Shown: in pieces, positions 1-11,880 of the stretch
How positions within the stretch are numbered: position 1 is the stretch's first letter
Layout of the letters: each line of letters begins with the position of its first letter
From: Pleurotus djamor
Lineage: Eukaryota; Basidiomycota; Agaricomycetes; Agaricales; Pleurotaceae
Assembly: GCA_029747585.1 (NCBI GenBank)
Contig: JAPEVF010000227.1
Location: 1 to 64,000 of the forward strand
DNA: 64,000 nt
Direction of reading: 5' to 3'
Translations under genes and position numbers: made by a program
Notes under the pieces: model-generated
What the model was told of the DNA's origin: nothing
Database searches by the model: none
The model's input: only the letters and a program-made list of their open reading frames with translations

Positions 1-603
1 TCATACCCTTCCTCATCCGCTCCGCCTCTCTTTCAGCCTCGTGAAACCCCTCCCCCTCGTTCATCATCTATGCGTCACTCGCGAGTCGAACTCCCCCCTG
101 CCGAAGATGTGGGAGACTACCGTCACGAGTATGGATGGGCGAACGGATGCGTCGTCATGTTTAAGATCAAGAAACCGGCATTCGTCTCCGTCAAAGTCGC
201 TACTAACACAATTCCTCCCACTGCCTTCTACGACCTCAAATGGATCAGTCCCACCGGTAGTGACAAACAAAAGGCACGCTACGTACTTTGCAAGCTTGAA
301 TCCCGCGAGATTCCCTGTCTCGCCCCTTGCGTACCTCCGGCTTGGGCGGCGCAGCTCGATTCCGGTGACATCTTCCTAGTGCCGGAAACCGCACGGACGG
401 AAGCCAAAATGTGGCTTTTCACCAAAAATGTTGGTTGGGCGGATATCACTTCTCAGTGGAACGGGGACATACATTCATCCGACCGTGTCGAGCACCCTAA
501 ATATCGTTCAGCGCTTTACCTCACCCGCAGAGCCGGCTCGAAACAAGGCGACCCTGACTGGCCCAATTGGATTCAGGAATCTACTTTGAAAAAAAAGGCT
601 TGA
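1..603 (+). CDS. Hypothetical protein, 3' part of a gene entering from the left
   Basis: The frame is open from base 1 to the stop at 601-603, so the ATG at 70 need not be the true start. A possible splice acceptor (ctttcag) lies near position 36. The product is a mixed polar and hydrophobic sequence with several Trp residues and a Lys-rich C-terminus. I see no signal peptide, membrane segment or known motif. The Tnp2-type transposase gene starts about 120 bp downstream on the same strand, so this may be a neighbouring transposon-associated ORF, but that is inference. Function unknown. Confidence 0.5.
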   Translation, partial: SYPSSSAPPLFQPRETPPPRSSSMRHSRVELPPAEDVGDYRHEYGWANGCVVMFKIKKPAFVSVKVATNTIPPTAFYDLKWISPTGSDKQKARYVLCKLESREIPCLAPCVPPAWAAQLDSGDIFLVPETARTEAKMWLFTKNVGWADITSQWNGDIHSSDRVEHPKYRSALYLTRRAGSKQGDPDWPNWIQESTLKKKA

Positions 604-721
604 ACGCGTAGATAATCTACTTTGTAATCCTCCCCTTTGATAACTTGAAATGTAAATTAGTGCAGAAAGTGAAACTGGGTCAATTGATAAAAGGGACATG
701 AAGGCTTGTTTGTCTCCTACC

Positions 722-3700
722 ATGGCACCTCCTCCACATCGACGCAAGGCAGTTCTGTGTCATTGTCGATCATACTGCACAAAGTGGGATCCATCGCGTC
801 AAACCTATGTCGGCGACGGCTTCCTCGTCTCTCGATCCACCAGGGACAATCATGTCAGAGACGATCGCCGCCTCTCTCAAATGGCCACGCTCAACTCAAA
901 TCCTCTGCTACCCACCAGGACTATGCAACAAAACCTTGCGCAGTCCATGGAGGACGAGGTACTATACCTTTCTGAGTTATCAATTGGGCGCCGTCCTTTG
1001 GAATTCTCAAACGATCCGCGGTCTCCTGGGACACCCACTTATACACCTTGGGCTGAAGACTACGCAAACCCCAATACTGGCTTCTATCGCCTCATACCAG
1101 ATCGCTCGACCAATCATACATTCCTTTGGGCTCAATTGCGCCTAGCAAATATCCTTTCCTCTATAGAACGCATGGCGCCTACGGAATCGTTGCTTTTTCT
1201 GGCGTCGTTGGTCGAAGATCAGTTGGACCAGCTGGACGATGAGAAAGGTCGGCAGTGGCAGATGACTAGAGCGTCAGTACGTGCTGACAACACGTCTGTT
1301 GATACTGGTGCGTAGTGTGAATTAGCCCAGGTACATCGTCTTATTCTTCCATCAGAGGTCTACCTTACGTCTTTACTCCCTCGCAATCCGCAGAGGAGAA
1401 CTATCTATGTCTTGAGCGCCACGTTGCAATATCTCTATATGGTTCCTCGCCGTGCACTTAAAGTCTATCTGGCCGGAGTGAAGGATATTTTGGCAGCTTC
1501 CGGTACTCCTCCTCACGTGTTGTCTGGCATTCCGTTAGACCCGAGGACAGTGACCCGTAATTGGTTTGCAAATCCGGACTACAAAAGCTTCATCGTGTGT
1601 CCCAGCTGTCACTCCTTGTACCCCCACGACGCCTCCATCCGGACATCAGCGTCTATTCCTGAATGTACCCATCGCGCTGCCCATGATCAACCACCATGTT
1701 CCTCGCCTCTGTGGAAAGAAGTGTTTCATGGCGGAACACGGCATTTGACCCCTCGCCTCAAATACGAGCACCAGACCTTCAGCTCGTGGTTAGCTCGCAT
1801 GATATCTAGGCCCGGTATGGAGGCGCTACTACAGTCCTACCCGACAAGCCTTCCGAAATCCCATATTGCCACTGATATTTGGCAAGGGGACATATTTGCC
1901 GACCTGGTTGATGTCTCGGGCTCGCCGTTTTTGACGGGCGGGGGTGATGAAGCTCGCCTCATCTTCTCCTTATCAATGGATAGTTTCGACACACACGGTG
2001 CTAAGCCTGGGGAGCTCAATACTTCTTCCACCGGATTATGGTTGGTTTGCTACGGACTACCACCCCATCTTCGTTATCTGAACGAAAACATCTACCTCGC
2101 TGGAATCATCCCCGGAAAACCATCCCTAGACGAGATCAATCCATATATACAACTCATTGTCGACGATTTCAAGGTCCTGTGGACTCCCGGGCTCCGTTTG
2201 TCACGCACCCCACTCTACCCTCATGGCAGAACCTTCAAAGCGATGCTAATACCGTTGGTTTGTGATATGCTTGGGTCTCGACAGGCTGCTGGGCATCCAG
2301 CCCCTACCGCTCACAACTTTTGCGAAGCGTGCGACCTCGACATTCATGACATTGATCATTTCATCCCTGAAGACTGGCCCAGAAGAGATTGCGCACATGT
2401 TCGCCAGATTGCTATCGAGTACCGGTCCTTCAACAACACTCTCGAGAAGCGTCACCACTTCGAAGCCTTTGGTCAGCGATGGACCCCTTTATTAGAATTG
2501 CCCTACTGGGATCCTACCAAATTCATTGTCATCGACTCTATGCATACGCTCGATATCAATCTCCTCAAGCATCACCTCCGTTGTCTCTTCAGAATTGATG
2601 TCACAAAGCCTGGCGGGGATGGTTTATCTACGTCGCCGCAAAGATCCATACCAGACAAGTTCTCAATACCCAAAAGTGTATTGGCACACAAAGAACCTTG
2701 GAAGTGCAAGGTTCTTATCGCCAATAACCCGCCAGACCTTCTCCGCAAACTCTGCTACTTTCATCGAACGGTCCTCTTCGTCTTTTGTTCGCAGTTCAAT
2801 ATTTCAACTGGTACTGGAAGTGCCCTCCTAGGTAGCCGCTGGGTGCTTGCCCAACTGATACATCAATGGGTTAGTCCTGATCAACTAGGTGCTCGGCACT
2901 CAGGCTCACTCCGATATCCTTGTCAGCGTACCTCTGGGCCCCGTGAGAAGATCCAGGAATTGAAAGATGAAGTTGACTCAGCTTCAGTTGAGGTACCACG
3001 CCGAAAGCCCGCTCACGCGCCTCGTCATCGTCAACGTGACTTTCAACCACTATGGGCAGATGGCTACACTACGGATAGCTCTGACCTGACGGATTCTTCT
3101 TCCGGAGAGACGCAACCAGATTCACCCATTGCTGAACCCTCACAAGACAATGCTGACGATTCAGGTTTGCCGAACGACATCATTGATGGAAACGCACTGC
3201 CAAGTCTCCTGGATGGCGTCAGTATTCGGCATATCGAGCGCCTCCTGTCACTGGCTTCTCTGAGGACTGATAACATAGAACAGAATTTCCTCCGAGCTGT
3301 CTCTGTCAAGACGCTGGAGAACCTGTGTGCGCTGCTATCCGTGGAATGTCCCACCTCAAGCGGTCGAAGCGCTGTTAAAGCACCGATGTTGCGAGCAATC
3401 CTCCATAAGGTATTTCCCACATTCGTCCGGATTCTTCATCCTAAATTGCATCATAGATTGATACAGACGGAGCCTCCGTCGACATCCTGCAGTCCTTCCT
3501 CGAGCCCATCCACTCCCGTATCATTCTCGGCAAGGAAGAGATGGGCGCGGTGTGGGAGGACATGGAGCGCACGTTTCTCCCGTCTTGGTTATCCAACGTC
3601 CCCAAAAAATGGACTTCACCTTCACAATTGAGCGCTGATCAAGCTCGGATTGTGTGTACCATCCATCTGCCGATTACCCTTATACGGCTTTGGCATTCTG

Positions 3701-4764
3701 ATACTGGCCGTCGATCGCAGTTGCTGTCTAATTTCATGGACCTCATTAGCGCCGTCCGCATCGCAAATTTTCGCGAGGCCACTGCCGAACAAGTATCCGT
3801 CTACGATTCATGTATACGTCGCTACATGTCTGGTGTGGTCCAGCTCTATCCAGACGAGCCCATAATGCCACACCAGCATGCCGCCCTCCACATTGGAGAA
3901 ATGTTACGCTCATGGGGGCCCGTTCATTCCCATAGTGCATCTTATTATGAACGGTACATCGGATTCCTTCATCGAATCAACATCAACCGCAAGCCAGGTG
4001 CGTACTGCCCCGCACTCCTCGTCTCGTAAACCGTGACAAAAAATCCTTCAGGAGAGTCTGAACTCAGCTTCATGAACACGGCCATACGCTCGGCCAACAT
4101 CCGCGCGTTTCTTGACGATCACGCTGACCTTCGCAATGACATTGAGCACATCACCCAAGCGATGTCGACGCTGTCCCGCGAGAACGCGAGGGACTTTTTC
4201 CGCACCCATGACGACGATCCGTACGCCGCTATCAAGCTAGGCCCAACAACGTCATTTGGTCCTTTGAATATCGAACTGTTCTCTCTGTGGGCGGATTTCG
4301 TCAACTCCTCATCCATGGTCCCGCCGCTTGTCGATAATTCATCAAGGGAAGTAAAATTTGTTGACCGCGTCTACTACCGGGGGTTAGCGTATGGCCGTAT
4401 CAACTCACCAACTTACCGTGATAGTTGTGTGGCATTTACGCACTGGGATCATCAGCACCCATCCGTCGGCCCAACCGGATTATCCGCCGGTTTCATCACC
4501 TATATCTTCCAGGCCCAGGAAACCAGTTTTGTTGTCATCGACACGTTTCTACCTGTGCCTGCAGGCTGTGATCCCTATCGCCGCTACGGCTTCGCCGGAG
4601 GATATGTCTGCTATGAAGACGGTAAAGAATCTTCCATAATCCCAGTGGAGAATATTGCTGCGCATTGCGCCCTGACTAGGCTCCTTCTGGATGGACATGA
4701 AGACGGCATTCCGCGGGTGCATGTGCTGCCACTTCATCGATCTTCATTAGCATTTACCCAATAA
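722..4764 (+). CDS. Tnp2-type (CACTA/EnSpm-like, Transposase_21) transposase, apparently intact
   Basis: Four exons fit in phase: 722-1276, 1331-3409, 3457-3997 and 4052-4764, giving about 1295 residues. Introns are 47-54 nt with GT-AG ends. The N-terminus has a Cys/His cluster (CHCRSYC then H) like the zinc-binding motif of these transposases. The middle carries the Tnp2 hallmarks: an LVCYGLPPHLRYLNENIYLAG block and a Cys-containing EACDLDIHDIDHF stretch. The C-terminal exons have conserved HIGEMLRSWGPVHS and ERYIGF blocks. It would catalyse DNA cut-and-paste transposition in the nucleus. No internal stop or frameshift is needed, so it may be recently active. The start at 722 is preferred to the in-frame ATG at 698 because the zinc cluster follows it directly. 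I did not find convincing terminal inverted repeats by eye. Confidence 0.85.
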
Positions 4765-5321
4765 TGGCTCGGTACAACCTGTAACATGGTCCTCCCACGG
4801 GTCAAAGCGAGTTATCGCATCCAAATAGTCCGGCACTTTTGCCCTGTCTACGTGTGACGGTCAATTGACCGATATGACCCTGCAATTCCAACGTGTTAGT
4901 CCACGGATCAAACCGACCTATCACAGCCCCAATTCTCCTGAATCGATATCGATGATACGCTTCGCTTACGTCTTCTGAAAATGATAGAGCCGCCCGCGCT
5001 TTCCTTGAACCAGTTCAACCCCACAACGGCCACCCTTGAGTGCTAGCAACAGGCATGTTTTACATAGACCATATTATACATACAATGCATACAGGAAGTC
5101 AACATATGTACCTAATTTCGAGAACTTGGAGGCATCGCCCGTCCGAAGTACGTTGACTCACTCCTGTTGATGTGGATGGGTTAGCCGTAGGACTCAGAGA
5201 CATTGAAATCAATTACCCACATAGATATGGTCTGGCAATGCGCAGTCTGCATCGAGTGCGTGCAGAACCCGAAACAAATAACTGTGGTCAGGCTCAGTTG
5301 AGTATGAATGCCAGAGAGGGA
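4765..5321. other. Intergenic stretch, no gene recognised
   Basis: About 550 bp between the Tnp2-type gene and a convergent small gene on the minus strand. Only short unconvincing ORFs are present. If the transposon has a right terminus it should lie here, but I could not pick out an inverted repeat. Confidence 0.4.
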
Positions 5322-5864
5322 TTATGCTACGTACAGTCGGACGGCCCTCTCAACGACTTCAATCTTCGCTACTGGCCGCCTATGATAGGGTACGACTTGC
5401 CCCATGCTGAGCACTGCTATACCACCCATCCAGGGTGCGTGAGGAGCAAAGCGCCTCAGACCCTCGTTCAGACCCCCATGGTGAGTCATATATCCAATCA
5501 CTTTGAAGGTGGCTTTGAGGCCTCGCATCGTCACCACGGCCCCATGGAGTGGTACCTCTGCAGGTATCTCAAAAGCCTCGTGCAAATTGAGACCGGGCAG
5601 AGAACGTGGAAAGCCAGGATGCTGTCGAGCGCGGAAGGGGTAGAGAACTCGACGTCGCTCGTCAGCCGAGTACAAGTATCCGTGAACAATGTACTACGCT
5701 AGTGTCAGCATATCGCAACAATTTAGACTGAGTTGACGTACGTCTTGTGGTTGAGCGGGGTGGTTATTTTGGCCTTGAGCGGCGCCCGTAGGAACCGGGT
5801 TCCTTACGCGACGTGGGACGGCGCGACGACGAACTTGCTTGCGAGTTTTGTGGGATCGAGCCAT
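5322..5864 (-). CDS. Hypothetical two-exon protein
   Basis: Exon 1 is 5742-5864 and exon 2 is 5322-5693. They are joined by a 48-nt intron (5694-5741) with a GTACGT donor, a CTGAC branch-like motif and a CGTAG acceptor, in phase 0. The product is about 164 residues. It begins with an Arg/Lys-rich stretch (MARSHKTRKQVRRR), suggesting a nuclear or nucleic-acid-binding N-terminus. The C-terminal exon has no recognised domain. A TATAAA element lies 32 bp upstream of the ATG. The overlapping plus-strand ORF at 5172-5702 lacks this support. Function unknown. Confidence 0.5.
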
Positions 5865-5895
5865 GACGGTACCCCCTCGACAATAATCCCTCCAA

Positions 5896-5903
5896 TTTAT
5901 AAA
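5896..5903 (-). promoter_or_regulatory. TATA-like element upstream of the 5322-5864 gene
   Basis: The sequence TTTATAAA sits 32 bp before the ATG of the minus-strand gene. It is palindromic, so it gives no direction by itself. The short distance implies a very short leader. Confidence 0.4.
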
Positions 5904-7856
5904 GATACCCATGTTGGGTCCATGTAATCTAATGACATGAGCCGCAATGTGTTATAGCACGAGGATGATTTGCAGGACGCCACGATTCGCTAGCCAACTA
6001 TCCTTCGATTGTGACATCGTGTCATGCGCATGTATCCATCCTTGAAGCTCTTGCGCACCCCCTCCACTCACTTAGGCTTGGCGATGACTTTCGGTTTCGT
6101 ACCTAGTAATACGTGGACCCCGCGATCATGTACACAACCCCCACGAACGAGGTGCTCGCGTGATGACTTCGTTGGCGGTGATGAGATGCGAGATTTCAAG
6201 GTTAAAATCCGGATGGCAAAATGTGTCGCTTCCTCAACCCTTCAATCAGGCTTTATGAATCAGCACCACGCATAGCATTGTACGGCGAGAGTATGTGACT
6301 CCGTTCGACGAATCCGCGCGGGCACCGGACGTCCTTTGTTGTCCCTTGTTGTCTATAGGTAGATGAGTAACCGCTCACACGACCCGCTACGTCGGTCTTG
6401 CTAGCCAATTATAATTGGGAGTGTCCTGACCGTCACCGAGCCTGCTTGACATACGAGCAGACTCCTCCGAGTAAACCATCACTTTCCTCGCTCGTTCTAC
6501 GTTCTACGAAGTCATCGAAAATGTCCCCCGCAATTCCACCGCATAAGGCTCGAAATTTCGAGCCCGCTATACGGGTCTTTAGAATCCGCCCTCGAAGCAT
6601 ACGGCGAGCGTCGCGACGTTGCTACAGCCAAATCCAGGTTGTCGGATGAGTCCCGATGATTCTATTCGCTATGAGGGCTATCGCTCCTCGATGTCGAGAA
6701 GTAGAAACTCCGTCTCCTTGAAAGGCAAAGGGCCTGTCCCGGACAGTATCCCCTACCACTTGGGACGGAAGTGATGGATAGGCAGAATCCCCACTCCGGT
6801 ATTATGTTTCCGAAGGCGTACCATCACAATTCCCTGTCGACACTTTTCGAATCCCCAACTGCCTCTGCCTACCGTACGGATCAGACATGGATGTAGCCGA
6901 AGGATCTATCGTTTGTGGCCCACCGTAGGACCCAAAGAAAGCTGCCGTTGCATGAAACCATAGACGACCGATTTGACGTCTTAATCCGGAGTCCGATGTC
7001 CGCCAATTGTTCCGCCCGTCTTCAAACTGTGTTCCTAAAATTCCCCATGGGTTCCCTTGTGATTCGCGGGACAGAAAGAAACCTTCGACCAGGTGGCCAT
7101 CTCATATCTTGGATGTTTTACAGGCCCAGACCTATCCTCGCCCATGGACCTTTCACGGACGTGGCGTAATCCGACGCACATGTCGAAACAAGTTGTACTG
7201 TGCCTCAGTAGGTATTACCCTCGAGTCACCCAGACGAGAACCCGACTACAGTCTTTTCTATCCGGATTCACGAAGAACTCCCAGAATTTAATGGGCATGC
7301 CGCTACCATAGTGCACGTGCAATGGTCATCGTTACTCGCTGCAAATCGTGGAAAATGTAGGCCGTTAGGGAGTCCCAGATTCCAGAGGGACTTCATAAAT
7401 GGGCATCGTCCTTACCTACAATATATCCTAGGCACGAAATATCACTCTCTAAAGTCAAATGATCGACCTCCGTGCGCATATGATCGGTTTGCACAGAGTC
7501 AATCTCAATCCGATGCATCCAAGGACCCCCTCAGACATCCTCCCCATCCGTCGTTTCTCATCCCTTAAACCACAGGTCGAGACTAGCTGGACGTACGCAA
7601 ACGATGTGGCTTTTGTGTTGATTTGATCTCCCCCAATTGCCCTGCCTCACTTATATTCGGTTTCTACTATGTGAATGCGGACTGCTTCGTGTGTTCGAAC
7701 TCTCCAAATACCCGCTCTTGGCGTAGACGCTCCACTTATATGCGTCGATTGCTCTCCTTCTTCTGTCCCTCCTCTCGTCTCCTCATGTCTTCCGCTTTCT
7801 TTTGCTCATCCGCGTCTGTACTTCGAGAAATCGAATGTACGGTGATATCACGTCTT
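5904..7856. other. Gene-poor stretch
   Basis: Nearly 2 kb in which all frames are closed at short intervals. Short ORFs (for example 6398-6649 and 6915-7169) lack splice-linked neighbours and recognisable motifs. It may be decayed transposon DNA, but I could not assign a family. Confidence 0.4.
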
Positions 7857-7948
7857 GAGATCGTGATAAATTGCCCACGGTATGGTCGGGCGTGGAAGTA
7901 GAGAGATCGTGATAAATTGCCCACGGTATGGTCGGGCGTGGAAGTAGA
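7857..7948. repeat. Two perfect tandem copies of a 46-bp unit
   Basis: Bases 7857-7902 and 7903-7948 are identical. The unit begins GAGATCGTGATAAATTGCCC and ends GGAAGTAGA. It lies outside any supported gene. A perfect copy suggests a recent duplication. Confidence 0.9.
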
Positions 7949-8160
7949 AGTAGCCAAGGTGTGACGGCAGGCGCGGAAGGGGGTGCTGTCGAAGATGAAG
8001 AAGACATAGAGGCGATGGGGAATTATGATTTGATTTGATGCTACACGGAGTAATGGTTGAGTGGGGCGGATATCGGTTTGAAGGACCGTCCCGGAGGTTC
8101 TGGGGCTGGATGTAGTTGATTGTGTGCTGCAGTCATTGCTTGTGAATTATTCCGTTCGGG

Positions 8161-8379
8161 GTGCTGGGTCCGGCTACTGCGTTGTGGTCTGCGCAATCGA
8201 TGTCGCCTCCTCCGGGATATCTGACACCTATCGGGTGTGGTCCAGAACTGACGAGGTTTCGCGGGAGGGATTCGCCCGCTCCCAAAGCTTCTGCAAAATC
8301 ATCAAAGGGCTCCAAGTCTGCGAAGAAAGCCGCGAAAGGTGCTGTCCCTACTGATGGGAAGAAGTTGGCATCCGAATAG
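8161..8379 (+). CDS. Possible 3'-terminal exon with a Lys/Ala/Ser-rich tail
   Basis: This short ORF ends in a low-complexity basic tail (KASAKSSKGSKSAKKAAKG) that resembles a real protein C-terminus. I could not connect an upstream exon with a good splice signal. It could be the end of a decayed gene. Function unknown. Confidence 0.2.
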   Translation: MLGPATALWSAQSMSPPPGYLTPIGCGPELTRFRGRDSPAPKASAKSSKGSKSAKKAAKGAVPTDGKKLASE

Positions 8380-8678
8380 CGACGCGACCGATTTGCAAGG
8401 TCGACGCGATAACAAGCAATTTGGCAAGGGAGGGGGGCGGATCAATTAGCATTTCTACGGTACATCATTTCAGTATTTCTTATTCTCAATCAATTCCATG
8501 TTCAGTTCATCAACCTGTACTGATAAATGAGTGGGTTCTCTCCGATCCGAGCCAGAGAACTCACGATTGAGGGCGAAGTGCTTTCTCCACCGTCCAGACC
8601 ACAATTCTGCTCAGTAGTTTCCAATCTTTTGAGCCTCTCAGTCCCTTATCGCGTGACACTTCTGCGCCGATGACTTAC

Positions 8679-9101
8679 GAATCTGAGCCCGCCAACGTCG
8701 AGAACGTTTCGCACATCCATACCATTGATGTGGACCACTTCGTAGTTTGCGCTGTCGATGTCGAATCTGTATTCCATTCGAGAGCCGTTGCCACCGGCGT
8801 ATGCGTATAACAAAGCAGAAATCGCTCCATTTCCAACGTTCCTACCCATTATACGCGTTGATTGAACGCTGAAGAAACGAAACATATCCACCTACCAGTC
8901 CCAAACAACGACGTTGGCCATCGTCGCGAGAATTGCCCCGTAAAGTGTGCGGGCATGAAGAAACGCCGCTTGAGCACCAGCGACGTCAATGTGAGCTGAG
9001 CTGTAGAGGGCTATCATGTAGTATGTCGTGGTGGTTGTCGGAAGAGTGGAATGGAATGGAGAATCCGTCCGCGCGAATCCGGTCCATCGTGTGAGAATCA
9101 T
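8679..9101 (-). CDS. Hypothetical protein fragment, two exons
   Basis: Exons 8896-9101 and 8679-8841 join across a 54-nt intron with GTAGGT donor and GGTAG acceptor, keeping one frame through both. The second exon ends at a GTAAGT donor at 8678, so at least one more exon is expected but was not located. The product has a hydrophobic Ala/Tyr-rich segment (HTLYGAILATMANVVVWDW-like) and a Gly/Asp-rich second part. Both ends are uncertain. No family recognised. Confidence 0.35.
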
Positions 9102-9718
9102 CAATGGACTTGTATAAGTAGCTTTGACTCATACCGATACAACGTTTGAGATTGCTCAGTGGTTGTAGACACCGGCACTGAGAGCGAGGTCTTGTTTGTG
9201 GTCTCTAGTTTGAGCCCCCGCCTTCGAGTTATTTTTACATCTGCTTCTCGAACTTGTTTTACTTATTCTTTGGACTTCGTGTATCACTACGAATCGTTGG
9301 GAAGCAGCGGCGGTCGCATTATGATCATATAGAGGTAGGCAAACGGTGCTTCGCAAGTGCCTAGTACTTAGTCCTTACGCGTTATGCCTTATCTTTCTCA
9401 ATACCCTCACGGCCTATAATCACGTGTACAATTACAATACCCTCCTTACTATCCTCAGTGGCTTTTGACCGCGGTATTCTGAATTTTCCTTTGACTACCC
9501 ACGATGAGGACACTCAAGAATATATTTCTATTAACACCTCAATATGCGCCCGAAAGCTAATAAGATCTCATTCGAAATGTAAGCTTCAATTTATTCATTA
9601 TACCCTCCGAAATGTTGTAAGCCATTGCCCGCAGTGAATCCACCTTTGTCCCCTTGCTCTTTCCGCTTCCATAATTGGGATGAGCAGGGTGGTGGAGGTC
9701 AAGCTGCTGGCTACCTGA

Positions 9719-10029
9719 CTCATATATGAAAGGAGGAGTCCAAGGAATGCTCAAGAATTTACCGGAAACAAATGCTTATTGCCAGCCGGGATGCTGCACA
9801 AGTATGTTGTTTCAATCTCTCCCTCCTTCATATGGTTGCTTACATATCTTAGCTGGGTTTCTGGTTCCTCAGGCAAGAAAAGGATATTTGCAAGCTGCAA
9901 CAATTGAAGAAGGCTATCAAAGTTAAGAGGGAACGACAAAGAAAATTAGCTGAACATCAGAGAAAATTGAGAACAGAGCTTCGCTCTCTCAGGTGGAAGA
10001 AGATGGCTATTCAGTCAAGATACAAGTAG
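9719..10029 (+). CDS. Orphan coiled-coil exon pair, probably a gene fragment
   Basis: An exon ending at about 9799 (donor GTATGT) and one starting at about 9883 (acceptor CCTCAG) join in frame. The second exon encodes a strongly basic amphipathic coiled coil (Lys/Glu/Gln/Arg with heptad-spaced Leu) and ends at the TAG at 10027-10029. Upstream the frame closes at a TGA with no ATG, so the 5' part is missing or has an unseen exon. It lies just outside the putative hAT terminus. Function unknown. Confidence 0.35.
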
Positions 10030-10169
10030 AAGATGTGTAGCTGCTTTGCTCAGTGAATTTGTTGCNTTTTTTTTATTGAATTTGTGTGGTTATTCGGCCA
10101 AACCCCATATTACGTCTCAGCATGGTCAGTGGGATCATGAAACAATAAAGAGTTTTTTTCAAACCACCA

Positions 10170-11880
10170 CAGTGTTCGACTCCCAACTAGGGCTTCAAGC
10201 CGTACCGTATACGGTAACGGCCGTAAATAAACGGTGGACATACGGGATATTACAGGGGTACCCCGTACGTATTCAAATATTCAGAGAGGGTTGTACGGAA
10301 CGGTACGGCATGGTAAACGGGCAAACGGCCGTGCGTACGGTGATTGTACTTAGGAGAGCTCCTAGATCAAAGGAGCGCAGCAAAAAAAACCAATTTATGA
10401 GCTCTACACGCTTGTAACTAAGTAACTAATGTGCACGGCGAGCCCGACGTATTAGTTGCTTATAGATCATCAGTGTTCGGATGGTCTTAGGCTTCAAGCT
10501 GGCCCGCCGAAGGGAGATAGTGTCGCGCGCAGCTGAAAAGATTCTTTCAACAGCCACCGCATTTCCTGTGAGTAACCAAGCAGTGATTAGCTCTTACTAA
10601 TGATTCGAAGAATAAGTTGACGCATACCTGGGATGCCAAGAATATCATACGCAAGTTGATAGAGATTAGGGAATTGGGAACGGCGCTCAGTCCACCAAGA
10701 GATGGGATCAACGTCTGTATCCGCAAGGGGAAGGCTGAAAAATGTTTCGAGCTCGCTTGTGGCAGCCGTCTGACGCTTCCGGAGACCTGCAAGAAGGTCA
10801 ACATGGTCATCGGACGCGATAGATTGAGAGGACGAGGATGCGGAGACAGGTGTGGGATTCCGATTCTTGTAGTTCAAGTCGAAATGAGTGGTTAACTTTG
10901 CTTTGGCGGTTTCGAGATCCTTTAGAAGTGTTCGATCATCAGTGTATTCATCCTTGAGGGTCTTGTACGATACCCGGGGATCTAAGACTGTCAAAAGATG
11001 AATGAAGTTGTACATAGGGAGGTAAAGTGGCGTACGCGATGCCCAAGTATAATCGGGTGACTCATCAATTTTGGCGTAATACTCGCTGAGCTTGAGGAAT
11101 GATGCGGCAAGGCTGTCGCGGAGAACCTGGGGGGCATCGTCAGGAAGCGCCGCGAGGATGCCACGAAGGTGTTCCTGAAGTCCCCTAAACATGGCAAGAG
11201 TCGTAGACAGCATTGGAGCCGAAGTCGAGGACATTTGAATACTTGCAGAATGAAAGTATTTGAGCCATTTGTCAACTATTTCAATTGCATTCCATTGCCT
11301 GTCACTGAGCTCGTCGCCGCGTAATTCTTTGTTCTTCGCAACATAGTCCTTTAAGACAGCTTTGAGATGGAGTGCGCGACCTGGTTTTGCCCATTGAGAA
11401 AGAAGGAAGAGTGACAAATGAAGACGAAGCCTGACTTACGTAGCATGTAGTGGGTTGATGACCATCGGGTTCTTGAGTCCAATACGAGCATCAAGGGAAG
11501 ACTAGATGCCGTAGTCACTGTTTTTGCTCGCAGGGCATTTGCAACCTCTTCAAGCCAAGCACCTCGTCGCTGTGGAGATGATCTGACAGCGCGGATGATT
11601 CTCCGTAACTGAAATCGTTTCAATTGAGTGAATAACAACAAAAACTTATGCTATAAATACCCGCGAGACGGAGAGCGAGACCTCATCAAACTCCTTGTCC
11701 GGCTCTCCCGCAGCTACAACTTTGTCTTCGTCCTCACCTAGATCCTCATCTCCAAGGTCCATCTCGTCATCCTCTTTGTCATCAACCACAACTGATTGGT
11801 ACTGCCCTGCTTGACCAGCCGCGCGTGTCTGCTCTGAAGGGGAAAGGGCACCGATGCCTTCGAGAAGCTTAAACCCCAAT
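10170..11880 (-). mobile_element. 5'-truncated hAT-type transposon
   Basis: The element carries a hAT transposase gene read on the minus strand. Its likely terminus is at 10170, where the + strand reads CAGTGTTCGACTCCC, the CAGNG start usual for hAT ends. Next comes a GC-rich region (10201-10345) crowded with ACGG, CCGT and ACGGCCGT motifs, as in subterminal transposase-binding arrays. The opposite side stops at about 11880, where the frame closes at TAA and different DNA begins. The N-terminal zinc finger and most of the catalytic core are absent. The 8 bp before 10170 could be a target duplication, but its partner is lost. Confidence 0.6.
10426..11879 (-). pseudogene. hAT transposase, C-terminal portion
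   Basis: Exons at 11661-11879, 11440-11608, 10628-11380 and 10426-10565 are joined by introns of 52, 59 and 62 nt with phases that fit. The protein contains RRIIRAVRSSPQRR and VLDSRTRWSSTHYMLRRA, the late part of the RNase H-like domain. The end is the hAT dimerisation region: ELETFFSLPLADTD, a W-rich PISWWTERRSQFPNLYQLA and AVAVERIFSAARDTI. An acidic linker (EDDEMDLGDEDLGEDED) precedes these. No BED finger or first catalytic Asp is present and the reading frame starts after a stop, so the gene is 5' truncated and presumed inactive. Confidence 0.8.

Noticed and set aside
5172..5702. Plus-strand ORF of 176 codons
   Set aside because: It overlaps the better supported two-exon minus-strand gene that has splice signals and a TATA element.
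9109..9134. Intron linking the 8679-9101 gene to an upstream exon
   Set aside because: It would be only 26 nt, too short for normal splicing, although the frames would join.
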